This document shows positions 8,852 to 18,690 of a stretch of DNA of 64,000 nt, in pieces. How positions within the stretch are numbered: the first letter of the stretch is position 1; each line of letters begins with the position of its first letter. The translations under genes were made by a program, and so were the position numbers. The DNA comes from Streptomonospora salina (GTDB lineage Bacteria > Actinomycetota > Actinomycetes > Streptosporangiales > Streptosporangiaceae), in contig NZ_JACHLY010000001.1 of the NCBI RefSeq assembly GCF_014204715.1, positions 1,891,001-1,955,000 of the forward strand, given 5' to 3'. The notes beneath the pieces are model-generated. The model was not told the DNA's origin, searched no databases, and saw nothing but the letters and a program-made list of their open reading frames with translations.

Positions 8852-9055
8852 GGCGACTCACTTCCCCCCGTATCGCCTGCGCGCCGGTCCGGCCGGTCCC
8901 GGAAGCGCTCGGGGCGCGCCGGGCCGCCAGTCGGCAGATTCCCGCAGGTGGAAGGGGGCATGCGGCGGCCGGAGCGACCTTGCCGCCCGATGGCCGATTC
9001 GTTCCCCGCGCTTTAACCGGGACCGGGCCGTAGGGCGCGGCCGGCACGGACGCGG

Positions 9056-10093
9056 TCAGCCGCTGCGCAGCACCGCGTAGTCGCAGAGGGCCTCGAAGGC
9101 TTCGCGCGGCGGGCCGTGCGGCAGGGTGGCCAGCTCCGCGCGCGCCTGTTCCGCCCACTGGCGGGTGGTTTCGCGCGCCTCGTCCACGGCTCCGTGGGAG
9201 CGCAGCAGCGACAGCGCCTCGTCGGTTTCGGCGTCGTCGAGCGGGCGGCCCAGCAGTTCGCGCAGCCGGCCGTCGGCGCCGCCGCCGTCGACCGGCCGCA
9301 GCGCATACAGCATCGGCAGGGTCAGGACACCTTCGCGCAGGTCGGTGCCTGGAACCTTGCCCGACTCGCTGGAGGTGCCGGCCACGTCCAGGATGTCGTC
9401 GGCGAGTTGGAACGCCATGCCCAGCGCGTCGCAGGCGCGGGTGATCGTGCGGGTGATGTGCGTTCCGGCTCCGGAGAACATGGCGCCGAACTCGGCGGAG
9501 GAGGCGATCAACGACGCGGTCTTGTCGGAGATCACTCGCAGGTAGTGCTCCAGCGGGTCCGCGCCGTCCTGAGGGCCGGCGGTCTCCAGGATCTGGCCCT
9601 GGACCAGCCGCCCGAAGGTGCGGGCCTGCATCCGCACCGCGTCGGTGCCCAGGTCGGCCAGGATCTCCGAGGCGCGCGCGAACACGTAGTCGCCGGTGAG
9701 GATCGCGACGCTGTTGCCCCACCGCTGGTTGGCGCTGGGCTCGCCGCGGCGCAGCGCGGCCTCGTCCATCACGTCGTCGTGGTAGAGCGTGGCGACGTGG
9801 GTGAGCTCGACCACGGCCGCCGCCCGCACCAGCTCGGGCGCCGTCGGGTCGCCGAAGTGCGACGCGAGCAGTACGAGCGTGGCCCGGAACCGCTTCCCGC
9901 CTGCCGAGAGCAGGTGCGAGGCGGCGTCGTTGATCGAGGGGTCGCTGGCGGAGACCGACTCGCGCAGCAGGCTCTCGACGTCGTCCAGAGCTTCCTGGAC
10001 CCCTTTGGCGAGACCCGCGTCGATACTCGGCAGAGCGAGGAAATCGCTCGGGACAGCACCGCTCACCTGGAAGCTCCACACGTCAGCAGGCAC
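9056..10093 (-). CDS. Long-chain trans-polyprenyl diphosphate synthase
   Basis: 345 aa. It condenses isopentenyl diphosphate onto an allylic primer to build the polyprenyl tail, here most likely for menaquinone. Both aspartate-rich motifs are present: HDDVMD at 105-110 and DDILD at 232-236, with the GGKRFR motif near residue 66. Chain length cannot be assigned by eye; heptaprenyl or nonaprenyl is usual in this setting. It lies 111 bp downstream of nuoN on the same strand. With menG and the reductase upstream of nuoA it frames complex I with quinone-synthesis genes. Confidence 0.93.
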   Translation of the reverse strand: MPADVWSFQVSGAVPSDFLALPSIDAGLAKGVQEALDDVESLLRESVSASDPSINDAASHLLSAGGKRFRATLVLLASHFGDPTAPELVRAAAVVELTHVATLYHDDVMDEAALRRGEPSANQRWGNSVAILTGDYVFARASEILADLGTDAVRMQARTFGRLVQGQILETAGPQDGADPLEHYLRVISDKTASLIASSAEFGAMFSGAGTHITRTITRACDALGMAFQLADDILDVAGTSSESGKVPGTDLREGVLTLPMLYALRPVDGGGADGRLRELLGRPLDDAETDEALSLLRSHGAVDEARETTRQWAEQARAELATLPHGPPREAFEALCDYAVLRSG

Positions 10094-10204
10094 GCGATAC
10101 CCCCGAAACCGGACATATCGCGCGCACTCGGGATGAACAAAACCGATTAGCCAAGTTATCTGACCCTGAATCGGCTGCCAAAGCCACCCACCGCGTGGCC
10201 CCGG

Positions 10205-11848
10205 CTACCGCTCGCCTCCCACCGCCGACAGCAGGGACTCGCTCTGCTCCTGCCCGGGCTGGGGAACCAGGTTGTCCAACACCGGTGAAGGGAAGACCCC
10301 CAGCAGGAACGTCGCCGCCACCCCGATCACGATCGCCGAGCCCGTGAAGACTCCGGCGCGTGCCACGAACGGACCGCCGTCGTCCGGTTCGGAGAAGAAC
10401 ATCAGCACGATGATGCGCACATAGAAGAACGCCGTCACCGCGCTGCTGAGCACGCCGACCACCACCAGCGGGGTCGCCCCCGCCGCCATCGCTGCCTCGA
10501 ATACCGCGAACTTGCCGATGAAACCGCTCGTCAGCGGAATGCCGGCGAACGCCAGCAGGAACAGCGCCAGCGCCCCCGCCAGCAGCGGCGACGTGCGGCC
10601 CAGCCCGGCCCACTGCGACAGCTCGTTGGCCTCGGGGCCGTTCTCGTGCGTGCGCACCAGGGTCACGACGGCGAAGGCACCGATGGTGGTGAACCCGTAG
10701 GCGGCCAGGTAGAACATCGCCCCGGCAAGGCCCGCGGAGCTGGCCGCCACGACCGCGGTCAGCACGAACCCGGCGTGCACGACCGAGGAGTAGGCCAGCA
10801 GCCGCTTGATGTCGCGCTGGGTCACGGCGATCACCGCGGCCAGCACCATCGTCAGTACGGCCACCACCCACAGCATCGGCGCCCAGTCGCTCGCCGAAGG
10901 GCCGAAGGGGACGTAGAAGACCCGCAGCAGCGCACCGAAGGCCGCGACGAGTGTGCACGAGGCCATCAGCGCGGTGATGGGGGTGGGAGCGCCCTGGTAG
11001 ACGTCGGGCTTCCAGTTGTGGAAGGGCACCGCCCCGACCTTGAACAGCAGGCCCACGGAGACCAGCGCGATCCCCAGCAGCAGGAGCGGACGCCCGCCCC
11101 CGTCGGGGAACAGGGGCCCGCCGCCCTCCTGGGCGGCCGCCGCCACGTCGGCGAAGCTCACCGAACCGGCGTAGCCGTAGACCAGCGCGATGCCGAACAG
11201 GAAGAACGCCGAGGAGAACGCCCCCAGCAGGAAGTACTTCACGGCCGCCTCCTGGGAGAACAGCCGCCGCCGGCGGGCGATCCCGCACAGCAGGTACAGC
11301 GGCAGGCTCATGACCTCCAGTGCGATGAACATCGTCAGGAAGTCGCCGGAGGCCGGGAACAGCTGCATCCCCAGCAGGGCGAACAGCACGAGCGGGTAGA
11401 CCTCGGTGTGCTGGGAGCCGGCCAGTACGTGCTCGCGCTCCTCCTCGCTTCCGGGGACCGCGGCCGCCTGCGCGGCGAACGCGCTCTCGCCGCTGCGGTT
11501 CTCCGCGATCAGCAGCAGGCTGATGAATCCCAGGACCAGCACCGTCCCCTGAAGGAACACCGACACCGGGTCCACGGCGACGCTGCCGAAGGCCACGCCC
11601 ACGCCCGCCGCACCCTCGGGCAGCGATCCGGTGATCAGGACGGTGAGCACGAACGCCGCACCGACGGCGGCCAGCGCCAGGGTCAGCTGCACCGCGCGGC
11701 GCCGCGCCGCGGGGGCGAACGCCTCGATCAGCACCCCGATGACGGCGGCGCCGAAGACCACCAGCATCGGCGACAGCAGCCAGTAGTCGATCTCGGGCGG
11801 GTTCTGCGTGATGGCCGGAGCCGCCATCACCTGCGCGGACGACATCAT
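10205..11848 (-). CDS. nuoN: NADH-quinone oxidoreductase subunit N
   Basis: 547-aa antiporter-like membrane subunit of complex I, one of three proton-pumping modules. The ATG at 11848 was chosen because AAGGAG precedes it by five bases. The proton-translocation module reads well, including KVGAVPFHNWKPDVYQGAPTP and the lysine-bearing transmembrane segments. It is the last nuo gene. A 151-bp spacer separates it from nuoM, unlike most junctions in this operon. Confidence 0.96.
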   Translation of the reverse strand: MMSSAQVMAAPAITQNPPEIDYWLLSPMLVVFGAAVIGVLIEAFAPAARRRAVQLTLALAAVGAAFVLTVLITGSLPEGAAGVGVAFGSVAVDPVSVFLQGTVLVLGFISLLLIAENRSGESAFAAQAAAVPGSEEEREHVLAGSQHTEVYPLVLFALLGMQLFPASGDFLTMFIALEVMSLPLYLLCGIARRRRLFSQEAAVKYFLLGAFSSAFFLFGIALVYGYAGSVSFADVAAAAQEGGGPLFPDGGGRPLLLLGIALVSVGLLFKVGAVPFHNWKPDVYQGAPTPITALMASCTLVAAFGALLRVFYVPFGPSASDWAPMLWVVAVLTMVLAAVIAVTQRDIKRLLAYSSVVHAGFVLTAVVAASSAGLAGAMFYLAAYGFTTIGAFAVVTLVRTHENGPEANELSQWAGLGRTSPLLAGALALFLLAFAGIPLTSGFIGKFAVFEAAMAAGATPLVVVGVLSSAVTAFFYVRIIVLMFFSEPDDGGPFVARAGVFTGSAIVIGVAATFLLGVFPSPVLDNLVPQPGQEQSESLLSAVGGER

Positions 11849-12003
11849 GCGTGCTCCTTCATCTCGATCGCCGCCGCCCGCGCGTTGCGCGGACGGCCCA
11901 CGCCGGCCGCGCACCGACGCCGACCGCGCCGCTCACTCGTCGGGCTCACAAGGCCCACAGGGGTGGCCGGGGTGGTCGGGGTGGCCGGGGTCGCTCGCCT
12001 CAC
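11845..12003 (-). other. Intercistronic 52-codon open frame linking nuoM to nuoN
   Basis: GTG at 12003 overlaps the nuoM stop (GTGA). The frame runs through the spacer, with an Ala-Thr-Pro repeat near its start, to a TGA at 11845-11847 that overlaps the nuoN ATG (ATGA). No known domain. It may be a translated coupling peptide or a chance open frame in GC-rich DNA. Confidence 0.25.
11960..11986. repeat. 9-bp tandem repeat in the nuoM-nuoN spacer
   Basis: Three copies of GGGGTGGYC in a row with a partial fourth. In the intercistronic frame it encodes ATP/TTP-type tripeptides. Confidence 0.7.
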
Positions 12004-13550
12004 TCGTGGTCCCCTTCCGCAGCCGTCTCGGCCCCGCCGATCTCCGGCTCGGGGTCGGTGGCGCCGACGGACCGCATGGTGGCCTCGACGGCGGGGTTGA
12101 CGACGTCCAGCAGCGGCTGGGGGTACACCCCGAAGACGACCAGCAGCGCGATCAGCGGCGCCACGGCGAGGGTCTCCCTGCGGGACAGGTCGCGCAGGCG
12201 CGACAGCTTTTCGGGAAGCGGACCGGTCATGGTGCGCTGGTACATCCACAGGATGTAGAGCGCGGCCAGCACCACGCCGACGGAGGCGATGATCGCCGGG
12301 ACCGGGTGGAAGGCGTAAGTGCCGACGAACACCAGGAACTCGCTGACGAACGGCGACAACCCCGGCAGCGCCAGTCCGGCGAGCCCGGACACCAGGAACA
12401 CGCCCGCCAGCACCGGCGCCCTGCTCTGCACGCCCCGGTAGTCGGCGATCGCCGTGGAGCCCTGGCGGGCGACGAGGAACCCGACCACCAGGAACAGCGC
12501 ACCGGTGGCGAAACCGTGGTTGACCATGTACAGCGCCGCGCCCGACTGCCCCTGCGTGGTCATGACGAACACGCCCAGAGTGATGAAGCCGAAGTGCGAC
12601 ACCGAGGTGTAGGCGATCAACCGCATCATGTCGCTCTGGGCGATCGCCAGGACAGCGCCGTAGACGATGCTGACCAGGCTGAGTACCACCACGGGCCAGA
12701 TGAACCAGGTGGCGGCGCCGGGGAACATCTCCAGGCAGTAGCGCAGCATGCCGTAGGTGCCGACCTTGTCCAGCACGCCCACCAGCAGCACCGCGGTGCC
12801 CGGGCGCGACGATCCGGCCGCCGAGGGCAGCCAGGTGTGCACCGGCCACATCGGCGCCTTGATCGCGAACGCCACGAAGAAGCCGAGGAACAGCCAGCGC
12901 GCGGTCGCCGGGTCGATTCCGGCCAGGGCACTGTCGGAGCCGACCAGATCGCTCCACAGGAACGTGCCGCCGTAGACGTAGACGCCGATCACCGAGACCA
13001 GCATCAGCAGCCCGCCCAGCAGGCTGAAGAGCAGGAACTTGACAGCAGCCGCGCGCCGCCCGTCTCCGCGGCCGTAGCGCCCGATCATGAAGTAGACCGG
13101 GATCAGCATGGCCTCGAAGAAGACGTAGAACAGGAACACGTCTGTGGCCGCGAACACGCCGATCATCATCGCTTCGAGCACGAGGATCAGCGCGAAGTAG
13201 CCTTTGCCGCCGTCGGGCGCGTCGTCGTTCTCCCGCCAGGCGGCCAGCACCACGAGCGGCACCAGCACCGCCGCCATCAGGATCAGCACGAGCGCGATGC
13301 CGTCGACCCCGACCGCGTAGTTGACCCCGAAGCGCGGGATCCACGGGTAGACCTCGGTGAACTGCAGGCGCTCGGCGCCGGCGGGCGTGAACTGCGCGGC
13401 CATGGCGGCGACCACCAGCAGGGTCGCGACGGTGGCGCCCAGGGTCGCACGCTTGGCCGATTCGATCCGCTCACGCGGGAGCAGTGCCACCAGCGCCGCG
13501 CCCACGGCGGGCAGCGCGATGGCCAGGGTGAGCCAGGGAAAGTCGGTCAT
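12000..13550 (-). CDS. nuoM: NADH-quinone oxidoreductase subunit M
   Basis: 516-aa antiporter-like membrane subunit of complex I. Typical NuoM text includes YFMIGRYG, AFAIKAPMWPVHTWLPSA with the conserved lysines, and SHFGFITLG. The ATG at 13550 follows directly on the nuoL TAG (13551-13553) with no spacer, so reinitiation is likely. The acidic tail ends at 12000. Confidence 0.97.
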   Translation of the reverse strand: MTDFPWLTLAIALPAVGAALVALLPRERIESAKRATLGATVATLLVVAAMAAQFTPAGAERLQFTEVYPWIPRFGVNYAVGVDGIALVLILMAAVLVPLVVLAAWRENDDAPDGGKGYFALILVLEAMMIGVFAATDVFLFYVFFEAMLIPVYFMIGRYGRGDGRRAAAVKFLLFSLLGGLLMLVSVIGVYVYGGTFLWSDLVGSDSALAGIDPATARWLFLGFFVAFAIKAPMWPVHTWLPSAAGSSRPGTAVLLVGVLDKVGTYGMLRYCLEMFPGAATWFIWPVVVLSLVSIVYGAVLAIAQSDMMRLIAYTSVSHFGFITLGVFVMTTQGQSGAALYMVNHGFATGALFLVVGFLVARQGSTAIADYRGVQSRAPVLAGVFLVSGLAGLALPGLSPFVSEFLVFVGTYAFHPVPAIIASVGVVLAALYILWMYQRTMTGPLPEKLSRLRDLSRRETLAVAPLIALLVVFGVYPQPLLDVVNPAVEATMRSVGATDPEPEIGGAETAAEGDHE

Positions 13551-15512
13551 CTAGAACCTCACAGCCAGCGTTGCGACGACGATGGCGGCGCCGAACAGCA
13601 TCGTCAGCGCGTAGGTGCGGGCGAAGCCCGTCTGCGCGCCGCGCAGCCCGCGGGAGCTGTCGCGCACGCCCGTGCCGACCCCGTCGACCAGGCCGTCGAC
13701 CACCTTGGTGTCGAAGGCCGACAGCGCCGCGGCGACGGCGTTCCCCGGACGCATGAGCAGCCCTTCGTTGAGGGCGTTGCCGTAGAGCTCGTTGCGGGCG
13801 AAGGCGGTGACCGGTCCCGGCCGCGGCGCGGTGGCGGGCACCTCGCGGCGGCCGTACATGAACCAGGCCACGGCCGCGCCGGCCACCAGCATCCCCAGCG
13901 CCGCCAGGCTCGGCGGGCTGGTGAACATGGCCGCCAGGTGGAACTCGTGGGCTTCTTCGGGCGCGCCCACGGCGGGCTCCAGGAAGTGCGCGAAGCGGTA
14001 GCCGAACACCAGGACCGCGCCGAGGAACACCGACCCCGCGGCCAGGACGATCATCGGGACCGTCATGGAACGGGGCGACTCGTGCGGGTGCGCGCCTTCG
14101 GCCCAGCGGCGCTCGCCGAAGAAGGTCAGGATCATCACGCGGGTCATGTAGAACGCGGTGAGCCCCGCGCCGACCAGGGCGGCCGCGCCGAGCGCGGTAC
14201 CCGTCGCCCCGCCGGAGGAGAACGCGGCCTCGATGATGCCCTCCTTGGTCCACCATCCCGACAGCAGCGGGAACCCGATGATGGCCAGGTAGCCGAGTCC
14301 GAACGTCGCGAAGGTGATCGGCATGGCCTTCCGCAGACCGCCGAAGCGGCGCATGTCGACCTCGTCGTCCATGCCGTGCATGACCGAGCCGGCGCCCAGG
14401 AACAGCCCGGCCTTGAAGAAGCCGTGCGTGATCAGGTGGGCGATCGCGGCGGCGTAGCCGACCGGGCCCAGCCCGGCGGCCAGCGTCATGTAGCCGATCT
14501 GGCTCATCGTGGAGCCGGCCAGCGCCTTCTTGATGTCGTCCTTGGCGCACCCGATGACCGCACCGGCCAGCAGAGTGGCGGCGCCGACCACGGCGACGGT
14601 CGTCTGGGCGGCGGGGGCGGCCTCGAAGACCGGCCCGGCGCGCACGATCAGGTAGACGCCGGCGGTCACCATCGTCGCGGCGTGGATCAGCGCCGAGACC
14701 GGTGTGGGGCCCTCCATCGCGTCCAGCAGCCACGACTGCAGCGGCAGCTGTGCGGACTTGCCGCAGGCGCCCAGGAGCAGCAGCAGGCCGAGCGCGGTCA
14801 CCAGGGCTTCGTCCGCCTGGCCGACGGCGTCGAAGACACCGCTGAACGCGACGGTGCCGAAGGTGGTGAACATGATCATCACCGCGATGAGCAGGCCCAT
14901 GTCGCCGACCCGGTTGACCAGGAACGCCTTCTTCGCGGCGACGGCCGCCGAGTCCTTGTGCTGCCAGAACCCGATCAGCAGGTAGGAAGCCAGCCCGACC
15001 CCCTCCCAGCCCAGGAACAGCAGCACGAAGTTGTCGGCGAGCACAAGAACGAGCATCGCCGCGACGAACAGGTTCAGGTAGGCGAAGAACCGCCGGCGCC
15101 GCTCGTCGTGGGCCATGTAGCCCACCGAGTAGATGTGGATGAGCGAGCCGACACCGGTGATCAGCAGGGCGAAGCTGAGCGAGAGGGGATCGAGCAGCAG
15201 CCCGACCTCGGCGTCGAACCCGCCGGCGGAGAACCACGTGTAGACGGGCACCGCGAAGCTGCGCTCCTCGGGTGCGGCGGCCAGGATCTCGAACAGGGCC
15301 GCGACCGCCCAGCCGAAGCTCGCCAGCGGCAGGGCGGTGCCCAGCCAGTGGCCCCAACTGTCGGTGCGTCGGCCGCCCAGCAGCAGAATGACGGCGCCGA
15401 CCAGCGGAAACGCGATCAGCAACCAGGCGTTGGACAGGACCGCCCCGCTGGCCTGGGAGGTGACAGCGGTCGCGTGCTGCTCGGCGGCGAGGGTTATCTC
15501 AGACACAGCCAC
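13551..15512 (-). CDS. nuoL: NADH-quinone oxidoreductase subunit L
   Basis: About 653 aa, the distal antiporter-like proton-pumping subunit with the long lateral helix. Conserved segments include [49 protein letters not shown] and the C-terminal helices. GTG at 15512 (AAGG four bases upstream) or GTG at 15506 are both possible starts. The nuoK stop is eight bases upstream. Confidence 0.96.
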   Translation of the reverse strand: MAVSEITLAAEQHATAVTSQASGAVLSNAWLLIAFPLVGAVILLLGGRRTDSWGHWLGTALPLASFGWAVAALFEILAAAPEERSFAVPVYTWFSAGGFDAEVGLLLDPLSLSFALLITGVGSLIHIYSVGYMAHDERRRRFFAYLNLFVAAMLVLVLADNFVLLFLGWEGVGLASYLLIGFWQHKDSAAVAAKKAFLVNRVGDMGLLIAVMIMFTTFGTVAFSGVFDAVGQADEALVTALGLLLLLGACGKSAQLPLQSWLLDAMEGPTPVSALIHAATMVTAGVYLIVRAGPVFEAAPAAQTTVAVVGAATLLAGAVIGCAKDDIKKALAGSTMSQIGYMTLAAGLGPVGYAAAIAHLITHGFFKAGLFLGAGSVMHGMDDEVDMRRFGGLRKAMPITFATFGLGYLAIIGFPLLSGWWTKEGIIEAAFSSGGATGTALGAAALVGAGLTAFYMTRVMILTFFGERRWAEGAHPHESPRSMTVPMIVLAAGSVFLGAVLVFGYRFAHFLEPAVGAPEEAHEFHLAAMFTSPPSLAALGMLVAGAAVAWFMYGRREVPATAPRPGPVTAFARNELYGNALNEGLLMRPGNAVAAALSAFDTKVVDGLVDGVGTGVRDSSRGLRGAQTGFARTYALTMLFGAAIVVATLAVRF

Positions 15513-15520
15513 GTCGCCTT

Positions 15521-15820
15521 CTAGTGCTTGAGCAGGTTCGCGTCGTCCAGCGACGCCGACCTGCGGGTCCGGAAGATCTGCATGATGATCGCCAGGCCCA
15601 CCACGACCTCGGCCGCGGCCACGATCATCACGAAGAACGCGATGACCTGGCCCTCGATATCGCCGAGCATGCGGGCGAAGGCGACGAACGCCAGGTTGCA
15701 GGCGTTGAGCATGAGCTCGACGCACATGAACACGATGATGGCGTTGCGCCGCACGAGCACGCCGACGGCACCGATCGTGAACACGATCGCGGCCAGCACG
15801 ATGTAGTTCATCGGGTCCAT
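15521..15820 (-). CDS. nuoK: NADH-quinone oxidoreductase subunit K
   Basis: 99-aa, three-helix membrane subunit of complex I, standard length. The conserved [17 protein letters not shown] and [17 protein letters not shown] segments carry the glutamates of the proton path. The ATG at 15820 lies inside the end of nuoJ (13-base overlap). Confidence 0.97.
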   Translation of the reverse strand: MDPMNYIVLAAIVFTIGAVGVLVRRNAIIVFMCVELMLNACNLAFVAFARMLGDIEGQVIAFFVMIVAAAEVVVGLAIIMQIFRTRRSASLDDANLLKH

Positions 15821-16785
15821 GTGCGCTCGGCCTCCTGTCCGTTGGCGCCGCCGCCGGCGGGCGTGTCGGGATCCCCGCCGGACTCCCCGGACTCCTCGGA
15901 CTCGCCGGAGCCGGCGGAATCGGCGGAATCGGCGGAATCGGCGACGCCCAGCGGGTCGGCCTCCTGGGACGCGGCGGAGTCGGAGGCGCCGCCGGCCTCG
16001 GGGATGGACCCCAGCTGGAAGTCCTTGGGTACGCCCGACTGCATGCTCGGGTCGCGTGCGGTCAGCACCGCGTTGAGCGACAGTGCCGACACCGACCCGT
16101 CGGGCAGCAGCGCGGGCATGTCGATGGCGTTGTGCCGCGCGTAGGTGCCCGGGCCCGGCATCGGGGTGGGGTGGTCGCCGCGGATGCGCTCGCGCTGCAG
16201 CGTCCGCTGGGTGCGCCGCTTCTTGATGCGGTTGACGTGGGCGAACACCAGCGCGCCCAGCACCGCGGTGATCAGCAGCGCGCCGGTGGCCTCGAAGGCG
16301 ATGATGTAGCGGTAGATCACTTCGGCGGCGATCCAGGGGACGGTTCCGCCCGCCGCGGCCGCTCCGGCGCCCAGGCCGAGGGGGTCGGCGGCGGTGATGC
16401 GGGTGAGCCCGGTCGCCAGCGCGCCCAGGAAGCACAGCGCTACGACCGCCGTCATCACCCGCTGCCCGCGCAGCGTCTCCACCAGCGAGTCCGCCGAGCT
16501 GACGCCCACGAGCATCAGCACGAACAGGAACAGCATCAGCACGGCGCCGGTGTAGACGACGATCTGCACGATCATCAGGAACGGCGCCTCGTTCATGCCG
16601 TAGAAGCAGGCGAGGCCGAGCATGACCACCGCCATCAGCACCGCCGAGTGCACGGCCTTGCGGCTGAACACCACGCCTACGGCGCCGAGGACGATCACCG
16701 TCGCCAGGATCCAGAAGGCGGTGGCCTCCCCGCCTGAGATGGGCGTGCCCGGCGCCGCGGCGCCGGCGAGCATGTCGGCGCTCAC
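15808..16785 (-). CDS. nuoJ: NADH-quinone oxidoreductase subunit J with long acidic C-terminal extension
   Basis: 325 aa. Residues 1 to about 190 are a normal NuoJ with five membrane helices ([22 protein letters not shown] is the conserved core). After the basic stretch following the last helix comes an extension of over 120 residues, rich in Ser, Asp, Glu and Ala and repetitive ([12 protein letters not shown]). The E. coli protein is about 184 aa. GTG at 16785 overlaps the nuoI stop (GTGA). The tail should lie at the membrane surface; its role is unknown. Confidence 0.94.
   Translation of the reverse strand: MSADMLAGAAAPGTPISGGEATAFWILATVIVLGAVGVVFSRKAVHSAVLMAVVMLGLACFYGMNEAPFLMIVQIVVYTGAVLMLFLFVLMLVGVSSADSLVETLRGQRVMTAVVALCFLGALATGLTRITAADPLGLGAGAAAAGGTVPWIAAEVIYRYIIAFEATGALLITAVLGALVFAHVNRIKKRRTQRTLQRERIRGDHPTPMPGPGTYARHNAIDMPALLPDGSVSALSLNAVLTARDPSMQSGVPKDFQLGSIPEAGGASDSAASQEADPLGVADSADSADSAGSGESEESGESGGDPDTPAGGGANGQEAERTWTR
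15913..15939. repeat. 9-bp tandem repeat inside the nuoJ tail
   Basis: Three perfect copies of GGCGGAATC, encoding Ala-Asp-Ser repeats on the minus strand in the NuoJ extension. Confidence 0.8.
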
Positions 16786-17333
16786 CTTGTCGCCTCGCCC
16801 TCGGGCCGGGGCGCCTCGGCGGCTTGGGCCGGGGTGGCGCCCTCGCGGTAGTACTCTTCCTCGGTCTCGCCCAGGCGCATGGGGTGCGGGGGCGCCTCCA
16901 TGTCCTCCAGCAGCGGCGCGAGCAGCTGCTCCTTGGTCCAGATGAGGCTCTCGCGCTCGTCGTCGGCGATCTCGTACTCGTTGGTCATGGTCAGCGCCCG
17001 GGTGGGGCAGGCCTCGACGCAGAGTCCGCACAGGATGCAGCGCAGATAGTTGATCTGGTAGACGCGGCCGTAGCGCTCACCCGGGGAGTAGCGCTCCTGC
17101 TCGGTGTTGTCGCCGGCCTCCACGTAGATGGCGTCGGCCGGGCAGGCCCAGGCGCACAGTTCGCACCCGATGCACTTCTCCAGGCCGTCGGCCCAGCGGT
17201 TGAGCTGGTGCCGGCCGTGGAAGCGGGGCGCGGTCGCGCGCTTGACTTCGGGATAGTTGGTGGTCGGCACCTTCGTGAACATGGTGTGGAAGGTGACGCC
17301 GAACCCCTTCACGGGGTTGAGCCAGTCAAGCAC
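16782..17333 (-). CDS. nuoI: NADH-quinone oxidoreductase subunit I (2x[4Fe-4S])
   Basis: 183-aa ferredoxin-like subunit carrying clusters N6a and N6b. Two full motifs are visible: Cys54/57/60/64 ([12 protein letters not shown]) and Cys99/102/105/109 ([12 protein letters not shown]). The GTG at 17333 was chosen because AGGAGG lies six bases upstream; it overlaps the end of nuoH by eight bases. It passes electrons from NuoG towards NuoB at the quinone site. Confidence 0.97.
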   Translation of the reverse strand: MLDWLNPVKGFGVTFHTMFTKVPTTNYPEVKRATAPRFHGRHQLNRWADGLEKCIGCELCAWACPADAIYVEAGDNTEQERYSPGERYGRVYQINYLRCILCGLCVEACPTRALTMTNEYEIADDERESLIWTKEQLLAPLLEDMEAPPHPMRLGETEEEYYREGATPAQAAEAPRPEGEATR

Positions 17334-18690
17334 CGGTAACCTCCTCACGCTTGTCGTCGGGGGCACGGGGCACGTAGCGCGGCCCCTCGGCCGGCACGCT
17401 GCTGCCGTAGTGGGGGGCGCTGGCCGGTGGCACGGGGAATCCTCCGTAGGCGGGGTCTTCACGCATGAGCCGCAACTCCTCCCGGCGTTCGGCGGCTTCG
17501 GCGTCGCGGCTGCGCCGCGCCGAGCGCACCCAGGCCGCCAGTACGGCCACGGTGGCGACGGCGAACGCCGCGACGACGGCGGCCACGGCGGCGGCCGGCG
17601 CGCCCTCGTTGACGAGGAGGCGCACGGTGGCCACCGCGGTGATCCACACGAGCTGCACCGGGATGAGGATCTTCCAGCCGAGCTGCATCAGCTGGTCGTA
17701 GCGGACCCGCGGCACCGATCCGCGCAGCCAGATGAACAGGAACATGACGAACATGAACTTCAGCAGCCACCACAGGACCGGCCACCAGCCCGCGCTCGCG
17801 CCCGCCCAGAACAGGGTCAGCGGCGGAGGTGCGAGGTAGCCGCCGAGGAAGAAGGTGACCGACACCGCGGCGACGGTCACCATGTTCACGTACTCGGCCA
17901 GGAAGAACATGGTGAACTTCATCGACCCGTACTCGGTCATGAACCCGCCGACGAGCTCGCCTTCGCCTTCGGCGAGGTCGAAGGGCAGCCGGTTGGTCTC
18001 ACCGACCATCGTGACGAGGTAGATGAGGAACGACGGGAGCAGGATCACCGCGAACCACAGCGGGCGCTGGGCTTCGACGATGCCGGAGGTGGTCAGGGTT
18101 CCGGAGTACATGAACACCGCGACGACCGACAGGCCCATCGCGATCTCGTAGCTGATGACCTGCGCCGATGCGCGCAACCCGCCCAGCAGGGCATACGGCG
18201 ACTGGGAGGCCCAGCCGCCCAGCACGATCCCGTAGACCCCCACCGCCGCGGTGCCCAGCACCACCAGTGCGGCGATGGGCAGGTCGGTCAGCTGCAGCGG
18301 TGTCTGCACGCCGAACAGCGAGACCTCGGGCCCGATCGGAATCACCGAGAACGCCATGAAGGCGGGTACCGCGGCGATCATGGGAGCGGCGATGTAGATC
18401 GGCCGGTCCACGCCGCGGGGGATCACGTCCTCCTTCAGGGACAGTTTCACCCCGTCGGCCAGGGATTGCAGCAGCCCCAGCGGACCGAACCGGTTGGGGC
18501 CGTGGCGCTGCTGCATGCGGCCCATGACCTTGCGGTCGGCCATGATCATCATCAGCACGCAGACCATGAGGAAGACGAAGATCGCCAGCGCCTTGATCAG
18601 CGTGATCCACCAGGGATCGGAGCCGAAGGCGTCCAAATGGGCCTCGGCGGCCACGGGCACCGCCGCGCCGGCCTGCGCCGTCGCAATCAC
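17326..18690 (-). CDS. nuoH: NADH-quinone oxidoreductase subunit H
   Basis: About 454 aa, the membrane subunit that forms much of the quinone-binding chamber. Conserved loops [18 protein letters not shown] and [20 protein letters not shown] are intact. GTG at 18690 overlaps the nuoG stop (GTGA). The C-terminal ~60 residues are hydrophilic and Pro/Arg-rich, as in other actinobacteria. Confidence 0.97.
   Translation of the reverse strand: MIATAQAGAAVPVAAEAHLDAFGSDPWWITLIKALAIFVFLMVCVLMMIMADRKVMGRMQQRHGPNRFGPLGLLQSLADGVKLSLKEDVIPRGVDRPIYIAAPMIAAVPAFMAFSVIPIGPEVSLFGVQTPLQLTDLPIAALVVLGTAAVGVYGIVLGGWASQSPYALLGGLRASAQVISYEIAMGLSVVAVFMYSGTLTTSGIVEAQRPLWFAVILLPSFLIYLVTMVGETNRLPFDLAEGEGELVGGFMTEYGSMKFTMFFLAEYVNMVTVAAVSVTFFLGGYLAPPPLTLFWAGASAGWWPVLWWLLKFMFVMFLFIWLRGSVPRVRYDQLMQLGWKILIPVQLVWITAVATVRLLVNEGAPAAAVAAVVAAFAVATVAVLAAWVRSARRSRDAEAAERREELRLMREDPAYGGFPVPPASAPHYGSSVPAEGPRYVPRAPDDKREEVTGA

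Noticed and set aside
11808-15524. A 1238-codon open frame on the plus strand
   Set aside because: It lies antisense to nuoM and nuoL, is Gly/Gln/His/Arg-rich with no domain, and is the usual shadow of GC-rich codon bias.
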